Shown: positions 35,479-44,437 of the stretch, in pieces
How the letters are laid out: every line of letters begins with the position of its first letter
How positions within the stretch are numbered: the stretch's first letter is position 1
Assembly: GCA_963732695.1 (NCBI GenBank)
Contig: CAVTAP010000016.1
Location: 167,820-231,819, forward strand
Length of the DNA stretch: 64,000 nucleotides
Reading direction: 5' to 3'
Source of the DNA: CADEDH01 sp963732695
Lineage (GTDB): Bacteria; Actinomycetota; Acidimicrobiia; Acidimicrobiales; SZUA-35
Made by a program: the position numbers and the translations under genes
The notes under the pieces: model-generated
Told to the model about the DNA's origin: nothing
Databases searched by the model: none
What the model saw: only the letters and a program-made list of their open reading frames with translations

Positions 35479-36235
35479 AGGCCTCGAAGGGAAAGATCAT
35501 CGCCTGCTCCAGGCGCTCGAGGGTGAGCGGCGGGTCGCCGGCATGCCACCCCCGCAGGGAGAACAGGTCGTAGCCGGCACCGTCGACCAGGTGGTCGTGG
35601 ATGTCGGCGGCGGTGAGCCCGAAGTTGTCGAGCGTCTCCCTGCTCGCCTCGAACAGCACGAACGGGCGATCCTTGGCCAGGATGCGCTCGGCTCCCTCGA
35701 GAACCAGGAGCTCGGCCCCGATGGCGTCGATCTTGAGGTAGCCGACGGCGACATCGTCGGGGATGACGTCGTCGAGCCGGCGCACCGGCACCGTGATGGC
35801 CTCCGTGGGGCCGTGATCCTCGCTGGGGCGCCGCAGCGCCGACAGGGCGCTCGACCCCGTGTTGAGGTGGAAGGTCTCGGTGGCGTCGTGATCGGCCAGG
35901 GCCATCTCGTGCACCGTCACCGACGGGAACTTCCGGCGCAGCCATGCCGCCTTGTACGGCACGGGCTCGAAGGCCTGGTGGCGGCCCTGGGGGGCCAGCT
36001 TCACCATGCGGTGGAGCATCACGCCCAGGTGGGCGCCGACGTCGACGCAGGTGGTGTCGGGCCTGATCACCTCGGCCATCAGCTCGTACGTGCGTCGGGT
36101 CTCGGCCAGCACGTCGGCCATACCCGGCTCGTTGCGGATGGTCCGGGCGTTCTTCAGGCCCCGGGCCTTCTCGGCCACCGCCTGGAGGGGCGTGCCCACC
36201 ATGGCCGACGCCAGACGCTCGTACCGGCGGCTCAT
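35450..36235 (-). CDS. FkbM family methyltransferase
   Basis: 261 residues. The FkbM SAM-binding start TTCVDVGAHLGVMLHRM is followed by AFEPVPYKAAWLRR, SVTVHEMALAD and VGYLKIDAIGAELLVLEGA, the conserved Asp/Glu motif of the family. FkbM enzymes are O-methyltransferases, often acting on sugars or polyketides. The ATG comes directly after the stop of the upstream membrane protein gene, giving coupled translation. Its 3' end overlaps the WS/DGAT gene. Confidence 0.85.
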   Translation of the reverse strand: MSRRYERLASAMVGTPLQAVAEKARGLKNARTIRNEPGMADVLAETRRTYELMAEVIRPDTTCVDVGAHLGVMLHRMVKLAPQGRHQAFEPVPYKAAWLRRKFPSVTVHEMALADHDATETFHLNTGSSALSALRRPSEDHGPTEAITVPVRRLDDVIPDDVAVGYLKIDAIGAELLVLEGAERILAKDRPFVLFEASRETLDNFGLTAADIHDHLVDGAGYDLFSLRGWHAGDPPLTLERLEQAMIFPFEAFNFVALPRH

Positions 36236-37408
36236 CTACGAAGGGCTCCGGTTCACGGACACCACGTCACAGGTGTAGGTGCCCTCGTCGGTGACGGTGG
36301 TGAACACGTCGCCCGGAGCGTTCTCGCCGGGCCGGACAGCCTCGATCGAGGCGTAGCCCGTGCCCCGCCGGATGCCCTTGTCGTCGAGGAACGACACGGT
36401 GACGGTGTAATCGCTGTTGGCCGAGGCGCTGTTGGTGACCGAGAGGCTGGCCGACACGTCGCCCAGGATGTCGGGCTCACCCACGGTGCAGGCGCTCACG
36501 TCGCCCACCAGGCTGGCGTCGGTTGTGGTCTCGGTGCGCTGGGCCTGGACCACCTGGCAGGTGGAGCCCTTGTCCTCGAAGATGTAGGTCTTCTCCACCA
36601 CGTGCTCGTTGGGCCGCACGGCCTCGATGAAGGCCGTGGTGTCCGCCACCCGCTGGCCCGGCGTGTCTTCCATCACCACGGTGAGGAAGTAGTCGACCAC
36701 CTTCGAGCTGCGGTTGGTGAGGTCGATCTCCACCTTCTCGTCGTCGACGCGGGTGCAGCTGGCGACGTCGGCCAGGCCGTCCTCGCCGAAGAAGAACCCG
36801 CCCCCGTCCGTCACCGAGGTGCCGGGCGCGATCAGGCTGGTCTGGGTGCTGCCGCTGGCCGCGGTGCTGGCGGTGGCGCCGCCGGCGCTGGTGGTGGGGG
36901 TGGTGGCCGTGTCGTCGCCGTTGGCGGCGATGGCCACGGCCACACCGCAGCCGGCGAACAGCACGATGGCCACGCCCAGGGCGATCCACAACCCGGTGCG
37001 CGACGTCTTGCGAGGGGGGCCGCCAACGGGCACGGGGCCGGGGCCACCACCCTGGAAGCCGAGGGGGGCCGGGCCGCCCTGCGGGTAGCCGGGGGCACCG
37101 TAGGGGTTGGCCTGGGGGGCGCCGAAGGGCCCGGTGGGGCCGGGCGGGGGGCCGGCCGGCCCGGGGGCGTAGCCGGGCCCCGGAGCCGGGGCCGGAGCCC
37201 CGTAGGGGTTGTTGACCGCCATCGTCATGGCTTCGGACCCGCTGGGCGAGGCGAACGGCGCCGGCTGTGGCGCCGGATCCGCCGGGCGGGACTCTGGGGG
37301 GTACCACCGTCCGTCACTGGCCTGCCAGTAGCCTGGCGGTGGGAACCCCGGTTGCACGTTCCCGTACGGGTCGGTCCAGCCGCCGGATGCTGGTGGTGTC
37401 TGGCTCAT
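36236..37408 (-). CDS. Proline-rich membrane protein with two extracellular beta domains
   Basis: 390 residues. A DUF2510-like start (PPPGYWQASDGRWYPPES) and a Pro/Gly/Ala-rich cytoplasmic part (about 45-130) lead to one transmembrane helix (GLWIALGVAIVLFAGCGVAVAIA). The extracellular part has two similar domains of about 85 residues each (CTRVDDEKVEIDLTNRSSK; CTVGEPDILGDVSASLSVT), each with paired Cys and the EAVRPxE motif, like FxLYD/CARDB-type folds. Function unknown; envelope location is clear. The stop TAG is followed immediately by the FkbM ATG. Confidence 0.75.
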   Translation of the reverse strand: MSQTPPASGGWTDPYGNVQPGFPPPGYWQASDGRWYPPESRPADPAPQPAPFASPSGSEAMTMAVNNPYGAPAPAPGPGYAPGPAGPPPGPTGPFGAPQANPYGAPGYPQGGPAPLGFQGGGPGPVPVGGPPRKTSRTGLWIALGVAIVLFAGCGVAVAIAANGDDTATTPTTSAGGATASTAASGSTQTSLIAPGTSVTDGGGFFFGEDGLADVASCTRVDDEKVEIDLTNRSSKVVDYFLTVVMEDTPGQRVADTTAFIEAVRPNEHVVEKTYIFEDKGSTCQVVQAQRTETTTDASLVGDVSACTVGEPDILGDVSASLSVTNSASANSDYTVTVSFLDDKGIRRGTGYASIEAVRPGENAPGDVFTTVTDEGTYTCDVVSVNRSPS

Positions 37409-37443
37409 AGGACCGGCATCTTACACCTGACAGGGAGGTGCTC

Positions 37444-38007
37444 GTGCCCCGATGGGTGGCCCTGATGCGAGGTGTCAACATCGGCCGCCGCCGGCTGTCG
37501 ATGGTCGACCTGCGACGGGCGCTGGAGGCGGCGGGCTGCGCCGATGTGGCCACCTATCTCCAGAGCGGCAACGCCGTGGCGACCGTCCCCCCGGCGGCGG
37601 GAACCACGCCCGACGCCGTGTCGGCCTGGCTGGAGGCAGCGATCGGGGCCGCCGCCGGCTTCGAGGTACCGGTGGTGGTGCGCACCGGAGCGGAGCTGGC
37701 AGCGGTGGTGGCCGCCAATCCGTACGCCGGGGCCGGGGGCACCGCCCTCCACGTGATCTTCTACCGACCCGGGTCCGACCCCGGCCCGGTGGCCGACCAG
37801 GTCGTGGCCCGGATCGACGCCGCCGTCTTCGCTCCCGAGGGCTGCACCCCCCGGGGCGACGATCTGTACCTGCACCTGCCCGGCGGCATGGGGCGCTCGG
37901 CCCTGGCCAAGGCGGTGGACGGCGCCGCCCGGCGCAAGCCGGCGCTGATGGGCACCGCCCGCAACTGGAACACGGTGACGGAGCTGGCCGCGCTGGCCGC
38001 CGGCTGA
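37444..38007 (+). CDS. DUF1697 protein
   Basis: About 187 residues. Matches the DUF1697 pattern: WVALMRGVNIGRRRLSMVDL, ALEAAGCADVATYLQSGNAV near the N-terminus, and YLHLPGGMGRSALAK and GTARNWNTVTEL near the end. Function not established; the proteins are cytoplasmic. AGGGAGG lies 6-7 nt before GTG 37444, which I prefer over the in-frame GTG at 37438. Divergent from the proline-rich membrane protein. Confidence 0.85.
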   Translation: MPRWVALMRGVNIGRRRLSMVDLRRALEAAGCADVATYLQSGNAVATVPPAAGTTPDAVSAWLEAAIGAAAGFEVPVVVRTGAELAAVVAANPYAGAGGTALHVIFYRPGSDPGPVADQVVARIDAAVFAPEGCTPRGDDLYLHLPGGMGRSALAKAVDGAARRKPALMGTARNWNTVTELAALAAG

Positions 38008-38092
38008 ACGGCCGGGGCGGCGGCCGCGCTGGCCGCCGGTGGGGAGCCGCAGCACAATGGGAGCCACGGTGGCAATGGAAGGGGTCGTCACC

Positions 38093-39439
38093 ATGATCGA
38101 CAGGTTCATCATCGACGACCGGGAGACACCCCGGTTCCGCGTCCACCGTTCCTCGATGGTGGACCCCGAGGTGCTGGCCCGGGAGCGGGCCGCCATCTTC
38201 GACACGTGCTGGCTGTACGTGGGCCACGAGAGCGAGGTGGCATCCCCCCACGACTTCCGCACCCGTCGGGTGGGTGGGCGTCCGGTGATCATGACCCGCG
38301 ACGCCGGCGGCCAGGTGGGGGTGTTCGTCAACTCGTGCCCCCACCGGGGCATGGCGGTGGAGACCCGGAGCGAGGGCAACGGCCGGTTCCTCAAGTGCTT
38401 CTACCACGGTTGGAGCTTCGACACCGCCGGCAACCTCGTGGCCATGCCCGACGACGAGGCCTACGGGCCCAACTTCGACCGCCAGAACATGTGCCTGCCC
38501 CGCCCGCCCCGCGTGGAGTCCTACCGGGGGTTCGTGTTCTGCAACTGGAGCCCCACCGGCCCCGACCTGGCCACCTACCTGGGCCACTCCCGCACCATGA
38601 TCGACCTCGTAGCCGACCAGAGCGAGGAGGGCATGTCGGTGATCGGCGGCACCCACCTCTACTCGATGCGGGCCAACTGGAAGCTGCTGGTGGAGAACAG
38701 CTTCGACGCCTACCACGCCATGACCACCCACCAGCGCTACATCGAGATGATCAAGGCGTCGGGTCGGGACTTCTCCCGGCGCCAGCAGGGCCCGGCGGCG
38801 GCCGGGGTGGCCCGCCGGGGCCCGCTCGACCTGGGCAACGGGCACGCCGTCACCGGCTCGGTCGACACCAGCGGGGGCGATGTGATGGGCGCCCTGGGCC
38901 GGGCCTTCCCCGACGACGAGACCCGGGCCCGGCACAAGGCCCGGCGGACCCGGCTGATCGAGCTGTACGGGGAGGAGTGGACGAACCGCATGCTGGGCGG
39001 ACGTAACCACCTGATCTTCCCCAACCTGTTCATCATCGACCTGGTGATGGGGTGCACGATCCGCACGTTCTATCCCGACGAGCCCGACTACATGGAGATC
39101 ACGGCCTGGCAGCTCGTGCCCAACGGCGAGGACGACCGGCTGCGCCAGCTCCGGATGGGCAACTTCCTCACGTTCTGGGGGCCGGCCGGGTTGGCCACCC
39201 CCGACGACGTGGAGGCGCTGGAGCGGTGCCAGAAGGGCTTCGCCGCCCACCAGGCGGCCCCCTGGAACGACCTGTCGCGGGGGATGAACGGCAACCCGAT
39301 CAACTCCGAGGCCCAGATGCGGGTGTTCTGGCGACGGTGGAACGAGCTGATGACGGGCGAGGCGCTGCCGCCCGAGCCAGGGGTGCTCTTCGACCCCGAC
39401 CGTGACGGCCGGCGGATCGCCGGGCTGGCGGCCCGATGA
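38093..39439 (+). CDS. Rieske non-haem iron ring-hydroxylating oxygenase, alpha subunit
   Basis: 448 residues. Rieske [2Fe-2S] ligands Cys82-x-His84 and Cys102-x2-His105 (NSCPHRGMAV; KCFYHGWSF). The mononuclear iron site has His208 and His213 with the bridging Asp205 (ENSFDAYHAMTTHQ). Such alpha subunits add O2 to aromatic rings or acids, with electrons from a ferredoxin and reductase that are not encoded here. ATG 38093 has AAGGGG upstream and begins the family sequence. The stop overlaps the beta-subunit ATG by 4 bp. Confidence 0.92.
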   Translation: MIDRFIIDDRETPRFRVHRSSMVDPEVLARERAAIFDTCWLYVGHESEVASPHDFRTRRVGGRPVIMTRDAGGQVGVFVNSCPHRGMAVETRSEGNGRFLKCFYHGWSFDTAGNLVAMPDDEAYGPNFDRQNMCLPRPPRVESYRGFVFCNWSPTGPDLATYLGHSRTMIDLVADQSEEGMSVIGGTHLYSMRANWKLLVENSFDAYHAMTTHQRYIEMIKASGRDFSRRQQGPAAAGVARRGPLDLGNGHAVTGSVDTSGGDVMGALGRAFPDDETRARHKARRTRLIELYGEEWTNRMLGGRNHLIFPNLFIIDLVMGCTIRTFYPDEPDYMEITAWQLVPNGEDDRLRQLRMGNFLTFWGPAGLATPDDVEALERCQKGFAAHQAAPWNDLSRGMNGNPINSEAQMRVFWRRWNELMTGEALPPEPGVLFDPDRDGRRIAGLAAR

Positions 39440-40002
39440 GTCGGCCAGGGCCCGACGCCGGGGCCCCGGGGCCGGAGATGGCGCCGGAGACGGTGCTGGG
39501 AGCCACGGTGGGGCGCCCGTCGCCCGAGCTGCGGGCGGCGGTGGAGGAGTTCCTGTACCACGAGGCCGACCTGCTCGATTCGTGGCGTCTCGACGAGTGG
39601 CTGGCACTGTTCACCGAGGAGTGCAGCTACCTGATCCCGGCCACCGACCGGCCCGACGGCGACCCCTTCCGAGACCTGTTCCTGGTCCAGGACGACCGCT
39701 TCCTCCTGGAGCAGCGGGTGGAGTCGTTGATGACGAAGACGGCGTGGGCCGAGTCGCCCCATTCCACCACCCGCCGGCTGATCGGCAACGTGCGGGCCAC
39801 CAACGCCGGCGACGGGGCGGTGGCGGTGCAGGCCAACTTCATCGTGACCCGGGCCCGCCAGGCCACGGTGGACACCTACCCCGGGCGGTACGAGATGCTG
39901 CTGGAGGCCGGTGGCCCGGCCGGGTTCCGGATCCGGATGCGCAAGGCCGTGCTGGCGCTCGAGGAGCTGCGGCCCCACGGCCGCATCAGCATCATCCTGT
40001 GA
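39436..40002 (+). CDS. Ring-hydroxylating oxygenase beta subunit
   Basis: 188 residues of the NTF2/SnoaL-like fold: EEFLYHEADLLDSWRLDEWL, FTEECSYLIPATD, TKTAWAESPHSTTRRLIGNV. These small subunits pack under the alpha trimer and have a structural role. The N-terminal 20 residues are Gly/Pro-rich. ATGA overlap with the alpha gene and GTGA overlap with the following CoA-transferase show one tightly coupled operon. Confidence 0.9.
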   Translation: MSRPGPDAGAPGPEMAPETVLGATVGRPSPELRAAVEEFLYHEADLLDSWRLDEWLALFTEECSYLIPATDRPDGDPFRDLFLVQDDRFLLEQRVESLMTKTAWAESPHSTTRRLIGNVRATNAGDGAVAVQANFIVTRARQATVDTYPGRYEMLLEAGGPAGFRIRMRKAVLALEELRPHGRISIIL

Positions 40003-42389
40003 TCGATCGGACCGACGGGCTGGCCGGCCTGCGGGTGGTGGAGCTGGCCGGCTCGCCCGCCGGCGCCTACTGCAGCCACCTGTTCTCCCTGGTGGGAGCG
40101 CAGGTGACGGTGATCTCGGGGGCCGACCGGGCCGGTCCCGTCGACGCCTGGGAGTGGTGGCTGCACCACGGCGCCCGCCGAGCGGTCAGCGACGAGCCGG
40201 AGCGGGCGGCGGCCCAGCTGGCACCCGACGTGGTGATCGTCAGCTCCGCTCCCGGCCCCCTGCCCCCGGCCGACCCCGCTACCGTCTGCTGGGGGCCGGA
40301 GGTGGTGCGTGTGGAGCTATCCCCCTTCGGCTCGAACGGGCCCTACGCCGGGTGGCGGTCGACCGACCTCACCGACGTCGCCATCAGCGGGCACGCCCTG
40401 CTCAACGGGAGCCCGGAGCGGGAGCCGCTGCAGGGTCCGCCCCACCAGCCGGCCTTCGCCGCCGGGGTGTTCGGCTTCATCGGGGCGATGGCCGCCCTGT
40501 GGGCGCGGCCGACGGTGGGCGGCGGGCAACGGGTGGAGGTGGCCCACCACGAGGTGATGGCCGCCCTCCACCAGTTCACCCTGCTCCGCTACACCCACAA
40601 CGGTGACGTGCTGCGCCGGCTGGGCAACCGCTACGCCGGGCCCGGCCAGCCGATCGGGTGGTACGACTGCCTCGACGGGGCGGTGAGCCTGGTGGTCCCC
40701 CGGGACGACCAGCTGGAACGGCTGCTGGCCGTGACCGACCTCCTGCCCCTGCTGGCCGAGCCCGGCATCGGCTCGACCTACGACCTCATGCACCACCCCA
40801 CCCTGCTCGACGCCCACCTGCGGCCGTGGCTGGCGGCCCGGCCGGTGGCCGAGGTGGTGGAGCGGCTGCAGGAGGTGCGGGTGCCGGCCAGCCCGGTCAA
40901 CCGCCCACTCGACCTCCTGACCGATCGCCAGCTCGTCGCCCGCCGCTACTGGCATCCGGCGCGGATTCCGGGGACCAGCACCGGCAGAACTGACGTCCCC
41001 GATCCCCGGAACCGGGAGCCGGTACTGCTGCCGGGGCCCCCGTTCCGCCTGACGTGGCGGGGGCCGGCACCGGCGTCGCCTCCCACGCCGGCGGCGGCAC
41101 CGGCGCCGACCCCCACGACTGCGGCGACCGGGCTGGGCGACGGGCCGCTGGTCGGGGTGCGGGTGCTCGACCTGAGCCGGGTGTGGGCCGGCCCGCTGGC
41201 AGCCCGGATCCTGGCCGACCTGGGAGCCGACGTGATCCGGGTGGAGGCCCCATGGGGACGGGGGCCGGCCGGTGTCGACACCTCGTCGGTCATGGCCACC
41301 CGCTACTACCCCGACAACGAGCCCGGCGAGCGGCACTGGAACCGGATCGGGTTCGAGAACAAGTACGCCCTCAACAAGCGGTCGGTGGCGATCGACCTCA
41401 CCCATCCCGAGGCCAGGGCGGCGCTGGAGACCATGATCGCCGGGGCCGACGTGCTGATCGAGAACTACAGCCCCCGGGTGATGCCCCAGCTGGGGCTGGG
41501 CGAGGATCGCCTCCAGGAGCTGAACCCGGCACTGATCTACGTGACCATGCCGGGGTACGGCCGCACCGGGCCCGACGCCGACCGGGTGGCCTACGGCCCG
41601 ATGATCGACGGCCACGCCGGCTTGTCGAGCCTGATGGGCTACGAGGGGTCGGCCGGCTGGAAGGGCGGCGTGGCCTGGCCCGATCCCGTGGCCGGTATCC
41701 ACGCCGCGGCGGCCACCGTGGCCGCCCTGATGGCCCGGCGGGCCGACCCCGGGCGGCGGGGACTGACGGTGGAGCTGTCGCAGTTGGAGACGACCGTGCA
41801 CATGGTGGGCGACGCCGTGGTGGCGGCCCAACGGGCCGGGCGGAACCCGGCGCCGCCGGGCAACCGGCATCCCTGCTTCGTTCCCCAGGGGGTCTACCGG
41901 ACGGCGGGCGACGACCGCTGGCTGGCCCTGTCGGTCACCGACGACGGGGCGTGGGCCGCGCTGTGCCGGGAGGCCGACCTCCCGGCGGAGCTGGCGGCCC
42001 TCGGCCGGCCGGCGCGGCAGGCCCGGGAGGCCGAGATCGACGGGCTGGTGGCGGCGTGGGCCGCCCCGCTCGATGCGGCCGAGGCGGCGGCCCGGCTCCA
42101 GGCGGTCGGGGTGGCGGCCGCTCCGGTGGCCGACGCCCCGCAGGTGCTGGCCGATCCCCACCTGGCGGCCCGGGGCTTCTTCGTGCCGGTGGAGCATCCC
42201 GAGGCCGGCACCCATCCGTGGCCCCGGCTGCCCGTGGTGCTGTCGGCCACCCCGGCCACCGTCCGCCGCCCCGCTCCCCTGCTGGGCCAGCACAACCACG
42301 AGGTCCTCACCACCCTGGCCGGCCTCGACAGGCCCACCCTGGCCCGGCTCGAAGCGGAAGGGGCAGTGGCCGAGAGGCCACCTGACTGA
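39999..42389 (+). CDS. Double CaiB/BaiF CoA-transferase (two fused domains)
   Basis: 796 residues with two complete class III CoA-transferase domains joined by an Ala/Pro-rich linker (about 355-380). Domain 1 (LAGLRVVELAGSPAGAYCSHL) is shorter. By alignment with the single-domain gene at 5225, it has Ala (PHQPAFAAGVFGF) where the catalytic Asp should be. Domain 2 (VGVRVLDLSRVWAGPLAARIL) keeps the Asp in AWPDPVAGIHAAA. So only the second half should carry the aspartyl-CoA chemistry, as in heterodimeric transferases with one inactive partner. It starts at GTG 39999, overlapping the oxygenase beta stop. This implies CoA activation of the substrate or product of the Rieske oxygenase. Confidence 0.88.
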   Translation: MIDRTDGLAGLRVVELAGSPAGAYCSHLFSLVGAQVTVISGADRAGPVDAWEWWLHHGARRAVSDEPERAAAQLAPDVVIVSSAPGPLPPADPATVCWGPEVVRVELSPFGSNGPYAGWRSTDLTDVAISGHALLNGSPEREPLQGPPHQPAFAAGVFGFIGAMAALWARPTVGGGQRVEVAHHEVMAALHQFTLLRYTHNGDVLRRLGNRYAGPGQPIGWYDCLDGAVSLVVPRDDQLERLLAVTDLLPLLAEPGIGSTYDLMHHPTLLDAHLRPWLAARPVAEVVERLQEVRVPASPVNRPLDLLTDRQLVARRYWHPARIPGTSTGRTDVPDPRNREPVLLPGPPFRLTWRGPAPASPPTPAAAPAPTPTTAATGLGDGPLVGVRVLDLSRVWAGPLAARILADLGADVIRVEAPWGRGPAGVDTSSVMATRYYPDNEPGERHWNRIGFENKYALNKRSVAIDLTHPEARAALETMIAGADVLIENYSPRVMPQLGLGEDRLQELNPALIYVTMPGYGRTGPDADRVAYGPMIDGHAGLSSLMGYEGSAGWKGGVAWPDPVAGIHAAAATVAALMARRADPGRRGLTVELSQLETTVHMVGDAVVAAQRAGRNPAPPGNRHPCFVPQGVYRTAGDDRWLALSVTDDGAWAALCREADLPAELAALGRPARQAREAEIDGLVAAWAAPLDAAEAAARLQAVGVAAAPVADAPQVLADPHLAARGFFVPVEHPEAGTHPWPRLPVVLSATPATVRRPAPLLGQHNHEVLTTLAGLDRPTLARLEAEGAVAERPPD

Positions 42390-42483
42390 CAGCCGAGAGG
42401 CCACCGGCGCTGTACTGAGGGTGGCCGGCCCGCTCGCGCCGCCCCGGGGTTTCCGGGGGCGGGGCGGGCGGTAGGGTCGCGGC

Positions 42484-42978
42484 GTGAGCGAACGCGACGA
42501 CATCCTCGAGACCCTGGCCGTCCACCGCCGGTTCCTCCTGCACACGGTGCAGGGCATCACCGACGCCCAGGCCCGCCAACGCACCACGGTGAGCGAGCTG
42601 ACCCTGGGTGGGATCGTGAAGCACGTGGCCGTCACCGAGCAGCAGTGGGCCCGGTTCATCGTCGAGGGCACGGTGGCGCTGGCCACCACCGACTCCAGCT
42701 ACGCCGAGCACGCCGCCAGCTTCGTGCTGGGCGAGGGAGAGACGCTGGCCGACGTGGTGGCAGGGTACGAGGCGATCGCCAACCACACCGACGACCTGGT
42801 GCGCAGCCTGCCCGACCTCGACCTGGCCCACGCCCTGCCCGAGGCCCCGTGGTTCCCGCCGGGGGCCACCCGGTCGGCACGCCGGGTGTTCCTCCACGTG
42901 GTGGCGGAGACGGCCCAGCACGCCGGCCACGCCGACATCGTGCGGGAAGCCCTCGACGGCCAGAAGACCATGGGGTGA
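42484..42978 (+). CDS. DinB family (DUF664-like) protein
   Basis: 164 residues forming a four-helix bundle of the DinB type. Probable metal-binding histidines are in GIVKHVAVTEQQW and in VVAETAQHAGHADIVRE. Members include thiol-dependent S-transferases using mycothiol or bacillithiol, and many of unknown role. GTG 42484 opens the frame; the family sequence begins immediately (RDDILETLAVHRRFLL). It follows the double CoA-transferase by 94 bp in the same direction. Confidence 0.82.
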   Translation: MSERDDILETLAVHRRFLLHTVQGITDAQARQRTTVSELTLGGIVKHVAVTEQQWARFIVEGTVALATTDSSYAEHAASFVLGEGETLADVVAGYEAIANHTDDLVRSLPDLDLAHALPEAPWFPPGATRSARRVFLHVVAETAQHAGHADIVREALDGQKTMG

Positions 42979-43063
42979 CGCTCAACTGAGCGACACCGGC
43001 GCTCCGATCGTGTATCGTCGCGCTGCAGTTTGGGGCAGCCGTAGGACAGGGATCGGAGCCTGC

Positions 43064-43801
43064 ATGCCCCATCGACGAGCCCCCGTGGCGGGCCGAGCCG
43101 AGCGCTGGGACGAAGACGCCTACGGCTACGGCTACGGACGCCAGGATCTGCCTCGGCAGTGGGACGGTAGCGAGCGCTGGGACGACGACGAGCAGGCGGC
43201 GGCGTGGGCCGCCCACGACGAGTGGCGACAACCGGCAGCGGCGGCCGCGCACCGGGAGGCGGCACCTCGGCCGCCGGCCGCCACGGCGGCCACCCCCCGG
43301 CGTGACCTGGGCGAGGACCTACGGGGGGCCCGGGAATGGGTGATGCGGGCCAGCGGCCTGGCCGAGGCGACACCAGGTGTCGATCGGGCCGCCCGCCTGC
43401 TCGAGTGCGGGCTGGCCCTGATCTTCTACTGGTTCGGCTTCCTGAAGCTGTTCCCCCATGTCAGCCCGGCCGAGGAGTTGGGCGGTCGCACGGTGCAGGC
43501 CCTCACCCTGCACCTGCTCCCGTTCCGATTGGGGGTGACCCTCCTCGGGTTGCTGGAGATCGGGCTGGCCATCGGGCTGTACCTGATCCCCCGCTACACC
43601 TGGGTGCTGTGGCTCGTCCTGGCCCACCTGGTCGGCACGTTCGCCCCGTTCGTTCTGTTCCCGGGGATGACCCTGGGCAGCGTGCCCGGCAGCCTCACTC
43701 TGGTCGGCCAGTACATCGTGAAGAACGTCGTGCTTCTGGCCGCCGTGTGGTTTCTCATCCAGCACCACAGCACGCTCGGCCTCAAGTTGCGTCGTCGCTG
43801 A
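43064..43801 (+). CDS. Predicted 4-TM membrane protein, DoxX/DUF417-like
   Basis: About 245 residues from ATG 43064 (GGAG 5-8 nt upstream). A charged Arg/Asp/Ala-rich cytoplasmic head (about 1-95) is followed by four transmembrane helices, with AARLLECGLALIFYWFGFLKLFP at the start, then LGVTLLGLLEIGLAIGLYL, WVLWLVLAHLVGTFAPFVLF and VKNVVLLAAVWFLI. The FWFGFxKLFP-like motif and the four-helix layout resemble DoxX-type proteins. Function unknown. Confidence 0.65.
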   Translation: MPHRRAPVAGRAERWDEDAYGYGYGRQDLPRQWDGSERWDDDEQAAAWAAHDEWRQPAAAAAHREAAPRPPAATAATPRRDLGEDLRGAREWVMRASGLAEATPGVDRAARLLECGLALIFYWFGFLKLFPHVSPAEELGGRTVQALTLHLLPFRLGVTLLGLLEIGLAIGLYLIPRYTWVLWLVLAHLVGTFAPFVLFPGMTLGSVPGSLTLVGQYIVKNVVLLAAVWFLIQHHSTLGLKLRRR

Positions 43802-43863
43802 TCGCCGGCCGGGCCGCCTACTCTGGAGATGAAACCGCCCGACCGCCGAGGAGGCTGCCCACC

Positions 43864-44427
43864 GTGACCACGCTGCCCGATCGCCCCAACACCGCGCTGC
43901 TCGTGGTCGACATGCAGGAGGGGGTGGTGGACGGAGCCTGGGAGGTGGACCGGGTGGTGGCCAACATCCGGTCGCTGGTGGACCGGGCGCGGGCCGGCCA
44001 AGTGCCGGTGGTGTGGGTCCAGCACAGCGACGAGGGGTTGCCCGAGGGGTCCGACGGTTGGCGTTACATCACCGACCTGACTCCGGGCGAGGGCGAGCCG
44101 TTGATCCACAAGCACCACGGCGACTCGTTCGAGGCCACCGACCTGGAGGCGGTGCTGGCCGAGCGAGGGGTGGGCCACCTGGTCGTCACCGGCGCCCAGA
44201 CCGATGCCTGCATCCGCTCCACCCTTCACGGGGCGCTGGTGCGAGGCTACGACGCCACCCTGGTGTCGGACGCCCACACCACAGAGGACCTGCGGCAGTG
44301 GGGCGCGCCGATCGCACCGGCCGACGCCATCGCCTACACCAACCTCTACTGGAGCTGGTCATCGGCTCCGGGGCGCCAGGGCGGCACCGTCACCGCCGCC
44401 GAGGTCGACTTCTCCCCCGCCGGTTGA
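43864..44427 (+). CDS. Isochorismatase-family cysteine hydrolase
   Basis: 187 residues starting at GTG 43864 with GAGGAGG upstream. Catalytic triad Asp16 (LLVVDMQEG), Lys83 (LIHKHHGDSF) and Cys116 (GAQTDACIRSTLHGA). Family members hydrolyse amides such as nicotinamide, N-carbamoyl compounds or isochorismate; the cis-peptide GAQTDAC motif is that of the amidohydrolase group. Substrate unknown. It is convergent with the PAP2 gene, 10 bp apart. Confidence 0.88.
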   Translation: MTTLPDRPNTALLVVDMQEGVVDGAWEVDRVVANIRSLVDRARAGQVPVVWVQHSDEGLPEGSDGWRYITDLTPGEGEPLIHKHHGDSFEATDLEAVLAERGVGHLVVTGAQTDACIRSTLHGALVRGYDATLVSDAHTTEDLRQWGAPIAPADAIAYTNLYWSWSSAPGRQGGTVTAAEVDFSPAG

Positions 44428-44437
44428 GCCCGGTCGG

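Noticed and set aside
35378..37465. 695-codon frame opposite the FkbM and proline-rich genes
   Set aside because: Antisense of two well-supported genes, low-complexity Gly/Val/Arg-rich product.
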